DNA of 9,753 nt, taken from contig CAKKSJ010000194.1 in NCBI GenBank assembly GCA_919902965.1, forward strand, positions 1-9,753. The letters run 5' to 3'. This DNA is from Burkholderiales bacterium (GTDB taxonomy: Bacteria > Pseudomonadota > Gammaproteobacteria > Burkholderiales > SG8-39). Both the position numbers and the translations under genes were made by a program. Positions within the stretch are counted from its first letter, which is position 1; each line of letters begins with the position of its first letter. Below the pieces are notes generated by a model. It saw only the letters and a program-made list of their open reading frames with translations, had not been told where the DNA came from and did no database searches. This document shows, piece by piece, positions 6,161 to 9,753 of the stretch.

Positions 6161-7317
6161 AAGGTCGAGGGCCGCACTTCCGGCAGCGTCGCCGCGCGCC
6201 GCGCAAGCCAGTAGCGGTAAGGCGGCGGCGCCAGCATGAACTCGGCATCGAAGCCCAGCTTCTGCGCGGCGTCCATGGCCCAGCTCGGGTTGTAGAGCAT
6301 TTCACGCGCAAGCGCGACCAGGTCCGCACGGCCTTCCTGCAGAATACGCTCGGCCTGTTGCGCATGCACGATCAGGCCCACTGCCATGGTCATGATTTTG
6401 CCGTCTTTCTTGATTTTCTCTGCATAGGGCACCTGATAGCCGTAGGCGGGCTTGAGGGCACTGGCCGGCGCTTTGCCGAGTATGCCCCCGGAGCTGCAGT
6501 CGATTACGTCCACGCCCATCGGCTTCACCAGTCTGGCCAGCGCGACGCTCTGATTCGGACCCCAGCCCGCGTCGTCCTCGGCCGACAGGCGCAGGAACAG
6601 CGGCTTGCCCGGCGGCCAGTACGTGCGCACGCACTCGCATACCTCGCGCGCGAAACGCATGCGCTTCTCCTCGGAGCCGCCGTATTCATCGCTGCGCTGG
6701 TTCGCCAGCGGCGAGAGGAACTCGTGAATCAGGAAACCGTGCGCGCCGTGGATCTCCACTACGTCGAAGCCGGCGGCATGCGCACGGGCCGCCGCCCTGC
6801 CCCAGGCTTCGGCGATGGCGCGGATCTCCTCGCGCGCGAGCGCGCGCGGCACAGACGAGCCTTCGTCCGCGGGGATGGCGCTCGGTGCGACGAGTTCCCA
6901 GGCATCCCAGTCGTGCACGCCCTCTTTTTCCGCGTCGGCGCGCGCCAGCGGCCGGCCGCCCGCCCAGGGACGCTGGATGCGCGCCTTGCGCCCCGAGTGG
7001 CCAAGCTGGATACCAGCCGCGCAGCCGCATTGATGCACGAAATCGACAATGCGCGCGAGCTGCGGAACAAAAGCGTCGTCCCAGATGCCCAGGTCGCCCA
7101 CTGTGCCACAGCCGCGGCGCTCGATTTTGGTCGATTCGAGTATCACCAGTCCGGCGCCGCCCGCCGCGTAGCGTCCTGCGTTCATGAGATGCCAGTCGGT
7201 GGGAAAGCCCTGCACTGCGGAATACTGATGCATGGGCGCAACCACGATGCGGTTCTTGAGTGTGAGTTCGCGCAGACGCAATGGCGTAAATAGCAGCGGC
7301 TGTGTCGGCTGTGTCAT
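6148..7317 (-). CDS. NADH:flavin oxidoreductase, old yellow enzyme family (YqjM/XenA-like)
   Basis: A 389-residue FMN-dependent ene-reductase-like enzyme with a TIM barrel. Such enzymes use NAD(P)H to reduce activated C=C bonds or xenobiotics. Visible features are LFTPLRLRELTLKNRIVVAPM (10-29), the FMN-contacting Q104 in IQLGHSGRKA, the substrate-binding histidines H190 and H193 in EIHGAHGFLIHEFLSPLANQR, and the C-terminal phosphate-binding region around VGLIV and ALAREMLYNP. Sequence order and motifs match the thermophilic-like YqjM/XenA subgroup. The Cys that normally follows APM and tunes the flavin potential is His here (H30, codon 7228-7230). ATG 7317 is preceded by GGAG ten bases upstream. 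It ends 33 bases from the convergent chromate gene, and a small same-strand gene ends 50 bases upstream. The substrate is unknown. Confidence 0.92.
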   Translation of the reverse strand: MTQPTQPLLFTPLRLRELTLKNRIVVAPMHQYSAVQGFPTDWHLMNAGRYAAGGAGLVILESTKIERRGCGTVGDLGIWDDAFVPQLARIVDFVHQCGCAAGIQLGHSGRKARIQRPWAGGRPLARADAEKEGVHDWDAWELVAPSAIPADEGSSVPRALAREEIRAIAEAWGRAAARAHAAGFDVVEIHGAHGFLIHEFLSPLANQRSDEYGGSEEKRMRFAREVCECVRTYWPPGKPLFLRLSAEDDAGWGPNQSVALARLVKPMGVDVIDCSSGGILGKAPASALKPAYGYQVPYAEKIKKDGKIMTMAVGLIVHAQQAERILQEGRADLVALAREMLYNPSWAMDAAQKLGFDAEFMLAPPPYRYWLARRAATLPEVRPSTFGTD

Positions 7318-7367
7318 TGGTAGGTGCTCCGGGTGGTGCGACGCGGCGGCCGCGATGGCAGATCAAT

Positions 7368-7766
7368 CTATGGGTGGTTCAGCTTCTCCAGCGCGGCGAT
7401 GGCTTTGTCGCGCTCGGCGCTTGCCGTCTTCAGCCGGGCCTCGGCATCGGCTCTATTGGCCGCGGCTTCGTTGCGATCGGTGTAGGCCTTGTTCCGCGCG
7501 GAAACCAACTTGGACAAGGCGGCGATATCTGTTTCAGGGATGCGCCGCTCGGAAATCGCTTTGCGCCGGTCGGGAAACATATTGTTCCACACCGATTTCG
7601 ACTTGCGCCGGTCGGTGCCTGATTTCCGCCGATCGCTGGCGACTTTTTCCCACTCGGCGTTTGCCGTGATCTCATCGGCCTGCGCCTGGCCCAGGGCAGC
7701 GTTTGCTTTTTGCCAGCCGGCCTCCGCTTTTGCGAGGGCAGCGTCAAGTTCGGCGCGCGTGCTCAT
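7368..7766 (-). CDS. Small charged helical protein with heptad DRRK repeats, unknown function
   Basis: I do not recognise this 132-residue protein. It is rich in Ala, Glu, Lys and Arg. Both ends (about 5-43 and 79-130, for example AEARLKTASAERDKAIAALEKL) look like long amphipathic or coiled-coil helices. Between them lie five seven-residue units (44-78) in which DRRK or ERRI recurs at 45, 52, 66 and 73; the third unit is SVWNNMF. There is no signal peptide or membrane segment. ATG 7766 is preferred because AAGGA lies nine bases before it and the sequence upstream in the same frame is not protein-like; a start seven codons earlier is possible. The gene lies between the TlpA-like gene and the reductase on one strand, 50 bases from the latter, so it may be co-transcribed with it. 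A small helical structural or nucleic-acid or membrane-surface binding protein is only a guess. Confidence 0.65.
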   Translation of the reverse strand: MSTRAELDAALAKAEAGWQKANAALGQAQADEITANAEWEKVASDRRKSGTDRRKSKSVWNNMFPDRRKAISERRIPETDIAALSKLVSARNKAYTDRNEAAANRADAEARLKTASAERDKAIAALEKLNHP

Positions 7767-7974
7767 ACCTGCTCGTCCTTGCATCGAAGTCGATTCTGAA
7801 AACATTTTTTTGGATCGTTGCCGCACGATACATTTTCGCGCGCAGCCTGCTGCTTGCAGAGTGTACAAGATCGCTTAGCTGCATAAACCGTATAGTAAGT
7901 CCAATTCGCCCAAGCCGGCTCGAATGGCAAGATTATCGTGACTGTCGAAGAAAGCCAGGGCTCGGTGCAAAACG

Positions 7975-8517
7975 TCACTTCGAGGGCGGGCGCAGCCGGT
8001 TCAATTTTTCGGCAAGCAGGGAAGGCGAAAGTGCGCCCAGATGCGTGTCCATCATCTTGCCGCGGGCGTCGTAGAACAGGGTGACCGGCAGCACCGTCAC
8101 GCCGACTTCGCGGCCGAGTCGCAGATTGTTGTCGAGCAGCACGTTGGAAAGAGTTAACTGCGCGGCATCCAAATAGCGCTGAACCGTTACGGCGTCTTCC
8201 CCCTGATCGACGAAAACAAAATTGATCCCCGCTTCCTGCCGCTGTGCCGCAGCGAGAAACGGCAATTCGAGTCGGCACGGAGGACACCAGGTCGCCCACA
8301 GATTGACCACCATGGGCTTGCCCGCAGCGACAGTCGCCAGATCTGTGGGCTTGCCTGCAAGCGTGGTCAGCGGCGTCTTGGGCAACATCGTTTTGTCGAG
8401 CGTCCAAAGGGCAAACGACATTCCGGCCAAGACGAACACCCCTGCCGCCAGTCCCGTAATCCAGCGATCCTGCCACCAGGGCCTGCGCTTCACTGCGGTT
8501 AAGTCTTCTTGGGCCAA
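7975..8517 (-). CDS. TlpA-like membrane-anchored thiol:disulfide oxidoreductase
   Basis: A 180-residue thioredoxin-fold protein. After a basic N-terminus (KRRPWWQDR) a single hydrophobic segment (about 19-40) would anchor it with the thioredoxin domain in the periplasm. The redox motif is WCPPC with C78 and C81 in VVNLWATWCPPCRLELPFL. The cis-proline is P144 in TVLPVTLFYD. Proteins of this TlpA/ResA/DsbE group reduce disulfides in the periplasm, for example in cytochrome c or copper-site maturation; no such partner gene is visible, so the client is unknown. The first possible start after the upstream in-frame stop is TTG 8517. GTG 8493 (residue 9), with AGAAG about ten bases before it, is an alternative. 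The nearby ATG at 8533 is in another frame. It lies 208 bases upstream of the DRRK-repeat gene. Confidence 0.9.
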   Translation of the reverse strand: MAQEDLTAVKRRPWWQDRWITGLAAGVFVLAGMSFALWTLDKTMLPKTPLTTLAGKPTDLATVAAGKPMVVNLWATWCPPCRLELPFLAAAQRQEAGINFVFVDQGEDAVTVQRYLDAAQLTLSNVLLDNNLRLGREVGVTVLPVTLFYDARGKMMDTHLGALSPSLLAEKLNRLRPPSK

Positions 8518-8771
8518 TTTGGAAGGAACTCATCTAGGGACAAACACGGTCAGCCCGAATACTACCCGACTACTAGACTGACGATGGTGCGCTTCGGCTC
8601 GGACGGCAAGCTAGAACCGCGTCGATAGAAACTGCTGGCGGCGGTGTGACTGCCACATTTAGGCCGAAACACCGCACCAGTGCTTGCTCTAGCCGGTTTG
8701 GCACGGTCAAGTTACCACGTTTTTTACCACACCTGCCCTCTCGGTGCCCGGCCTGACACCCTCGGAATTCC
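8518..8771. other. Gene-free stretch upstream of the NYN promoter
   Basis: I see no convincing gene here. A 71-codon minus frame overlaps it but has no recognisable content and would run through the NYN promoter. The stretch holds an inverted repeat, GCGGTGT (8641-8647) with ACACCGC (8669-8675), and a direct repeat of TTACCAC at 8712-8718 and 8724-8730 on either side of a T-run. The direct repeat is 42 bases before the -35 of the NYN promoter and could be a regulator site. No tRNA, integrase or transposase fragment was recognised. Confidence 0.4.
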
Positions 8772-8801
8772 TTGGCTTTCGCTGGCATTGTTTGCTATGA
8801 T
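8772..8801 (+). promoter_or_regulatory. Promoter of the NYN gene
   Basis: TTGGCT (8772-8777) and TATGAT (8796-8801) are separated by 18 bases, and TGC before the -10 makes it an extended -10 promoter. Transcription would start near 8808, about 75 bases before the NYN start codon. Bases 8784-8801 match 1198-1216 except for one missing G. Because the -35 lies at the TTG that opens the longest frame, the true coding start must be further downstream. Confidence 0.6.
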
Positions 8802-8815
8802 GTATTCACTACTAC

Positions 8816-8867
8816 CCCGGTGGTTCCGCTGCCGGGCGCGGGGCCTCTTCGGAGGCCCTTGCTTTTT
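8816..8867 (+). terminator. Leader hairpins with terminator-like second stem, possible attenuator
   Basis: CCCGG (8816-8820) can pair with CCGGG (8832-8836). A second, stronger stem follows: GGGCCTC (8841-8847), loop TTCG, GAGGCCC (8852-8858), then TTGCTTTTT. The second has the form of an intrinsic terminator: a 7-pair GC-rich stem, a stable UUCG-type tetraloop and a T-run. It lies between the predicted transcription start and the ribosome-binding site of the NYN gene. It could end a ~60-base RNA, attenuate the NYN gene, or be an old terminator left from another unit. Confidence 0.55.
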
Positions 8868-8868
8868 C

Positions 8869-8874
8869 GGGGGA
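8869..8874 (+). promoter_or_regulatory. Ribosome-binding site deciding the NYN start
   Basis: GGGGGA lies eight bases before ATG 8883. The in-frame ATG at 8874 overlaps this site and has no ribosome-binding site of its own, so 8883 is chosen. The site follows the terminator-like T-run directly. Confidence 0.55.
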
Positions 8875-8882
8875 TGAAAGAC

Positions 8883-9521
8883 ATGGCGAAAGGCCCCTAC
8901 CGCACCATCGTCTATGTGGACGGCTTCAATTTCTACTACGGAGCGGTCCGGGGCACGCCATGGAAATGGCTCGACCCCGCTGCGCTGTTCCGGAAAGTCC
9001 TCGGGCAGCAGAACGTGCTGGTGAAGGTGAAGTATTTCACCGCCCGCATTCAACCTTCGCCCAGCGATCCGACCGTCCAGGACCGGCAAGACGCCTACCT
9101 GCGCGCCTTAAAGACCCATTGCTCGCTGATCGAGTTGTACTACGGACATTTCCTGCGCCACCGGATTTCCATGGAGCACGCCAATCCGCCGCCGCCCAGC
9201 GTTGATGTGTGGAAGAACGAAGAGAAAGGCTCGGACGTGAACCTCGCCCTGCATGTCCTCAACGACGCCTGGCAGAACGCCTACGACTGCGCCGTGATCG
9301 TTTCCAACGATTCAGACCTGGCCGAATCCCTCCGGCTAGTGAAAGCGCAGAACCAGAAGATCATCGGATTGGTGACGCCCGGCGCGCCGCGGCGCAAGAC
9401 CTCACGCCAGCTCAGCCGGCACGCGGACTTCGTGAGGCCCATTCGCTCCTGGATGCTGCGAACGAGCCAACTTCCCAACCCCATTCCAGGCACGACCATT
9501 CACAAACCTGCGGGCTGGTGA
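8883..9521 (+). CDS. NYN domain protein, LabA/DUF88-like predicted RNase
   Basis: A 212-residue protein with a PIN-like NYN domain, a family of predicted metal-dependent ribonucleases. The first strand carries YVDGFNFYY with D13 and N16. The second acidic site is D118 in KGSDVNLALHVLNDAW, and the third is VSNDSDLAES with D143 and D145. A following strand, KIIGLVTPG, completes the fold. These acidic residues are in the order expected for an active NYN site. The C-terminal tail (about 185-212) ends IHKPAGW. The predicted promoter and a hairpin leader lie directly upstream. The gene is alone on its strand and ends 17 bases from a convergent antitoxin-like gene. Relatives are often annotated only as NYN proteins; the RNA target and role are unknown. 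The longer frame starting at TTG 8772 is rejected because it covers the promoter. Confidence 0.88.
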   Translation: MAKGPYRTIVYVDGFNFYYGAVRGTPWKWLDPAALFRKVLGQQNVLVKVKYFTARIQPSPSDPTVQDRQDAYLRALKTHCSLIELYYGHFLRHRISMEHANPPPPSVDVWKNEEKGSDVNLALHVLNDAWQNAYDCAVIVSNDSDLAESLRLVKAQNQKIIGLVTPGAPRRKTSRQLSRHADFVRPIRSWMLRTSQLPNPIPGTTIHKPAGW

Positions 9522-9538
9522 ACGTCCCCTCCGCGCTG

Positions 9539-9753
9539 TCAGGCAGTGATCTGTTCCGCCTGCCGACGAACACGCGGCGCGGGTTTGTCTCCGAAGCCGA
9601 TATCCAAGGTCAGATTGACGCAATGGGCAACGGCCACGGGTTTCACGGCACGGCGGCCGCGGCCTTGCGATCCATCTTCCAGGCGCACCAATCCGTAGTT
9701 CGCCATGGTGCGCAAGGTACGCGACAAATTACTCGCCTTGCGCCCGGTCATCT
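9539..9753 (-). CDS. Helix-turn-helix antitoxin-like protein (HVO_A0114/TumA-like), 5' end outside window
   Basis: The C-terminal 70 residues of a small winged-helix protein are visible, ending at TGA (9539-9541). TGRKASNLSRTLRTMANYGLVRL is the recognition-helix and wing region typical of the MarR-like HVO_A0114 family, whose members are usually about 110-130 residues. The Met at the right edge (9751) lies in the middle of the helix-turn-helix, so it is probably internal and the true start is beyond the window. A Gly/Arg-rich linker follows, then VNLTLDIGF, and the protein ends with a longer basic tail than usual (DKPAPRVRRQAEQITA). Family members often serve as antitoxins of TumE-type (DUF6516) toxins, with the toxin gene upstream, here off the right edge. 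This role is inferred. Confidence 0.75.
   Translation of the reverse strand, partial: MTGRKASNLSRTLRTMANYGLVRLEDGSQGRGRRAVKPVAVAHCVNLTLDIGFGDKPAPRVRRQAEQITA

Noticed and set aside
6358..7293. Plus-strand frame of 311 codons
   Set aside because: It is antisense to the old-yellow-enzyme reductase; the minus frame has the flavin and substrate-binding motifs.
7763..8533. Minus-strand frame of 256 codons starting at ATG 8533
   Set aside because: It is offset from the TlpA-like frame that carries WCPPC and the cis-proline. Despite the ATG start it shows no domain, so it is a shadow.
8584..8628. 14-codon plus-strand ORF (MVRFGSDGKLEPRR)
   Set aside because: It looks vaguely like the end of a larger protein, but nothing upstream in frame supports a gene or a recognisable remnant.
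8573..8788. 71-codon minus-strand frame
   Set aside because: It has no recognisable features and overlaps the NYN promoter; coding is unsupported.
8772..8882. N-terminal extension of the NYN protein from TTG 8772
   Set aside because: It would translate through the -35, -10 and hairpin leader. ATG 8883 has a ribosome-binding site and begins just before the conserved first strand.

Overview
The window looks like chromosomal DNA from a GC-rich proteobacterium, most likely a betaproteobacterium. That assignment is an inference from the gene set and protein style (ParE, a long FabH-like synthase, a YqjM-like flavin reductase, a TlpA-like thioredoxin); no rRNA or tRNA is present to confirm it. I recognise ten intact genes, one intact gene of unknown function, two genes cut by the window edges, and one broken gene. 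I found no CRISPR array, rRNA, tRNA, insertion sequence or transposase.

Left part (1-3166). The window opens inside parE (topoisomerase IV subunit B, minus strand, C-terminal part missing). Across a 201-base intergenic region with an extended -10 promoter-like site and three back-to-back inverted repeats lies a plus-strand DUF4268 gene. It is visibly less GC-rich than its neighbours and has a PD-(D/E)XK-like E..D..ExQ pattern. Converging on it is a minus-strand chain: acyl-CoA thioesterase, VapC-like PIN toxin fragment, addiction-module antitoxin and RelE/ParE-type toxin. Every junction in this chain overlaps (4, 26 and 17 bases). The DUF4268 gene and the toxin-antitoxin and vapC remnants look like accessory insertions between core genes.

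Middle part (3163-7317). The thioesterase is divergent from a 374-residue beta-ketoacyl-ACP synthase III with its full Cys-His-Asn triad, so the pair may share an acyl-CoA or fatty-acid role. Next comes a two-gene chromate-transporter (CHR) pair in which each gene encodes one half and the two overlap by one base. Convergent to it is an old-yellow-enzyme family reductase in which the usual redox-tuning Cys is His.

Right part (7368-9753). Upstream of the reductase on the same strand are a small charged helical protein with a seven-residue DRRK repeat and a membrane-anchored TlpA-like thioredoxin. After about 365 bases without a gene there is a promoter, a leader with a terminator-like hairpin, and an NYN-domain (PIN-like RNase) gene. 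Seventeen bases beyond it ends a convergent helix-turn-helix protein resembling the antitoxins of the TumE/TumA type, cut by the window edge.

The most interesting structure is a parallel between the two ends. The same 18-19 base promoter-like sequence, differing by one G, sits upstream of both the DUF4268 nuclease-like gene and the NYN nuclease gene. In each case a leader with predicted hairpins follows. Whether this reflects shared regulation or constrained promoter sequence cannot be settled here.
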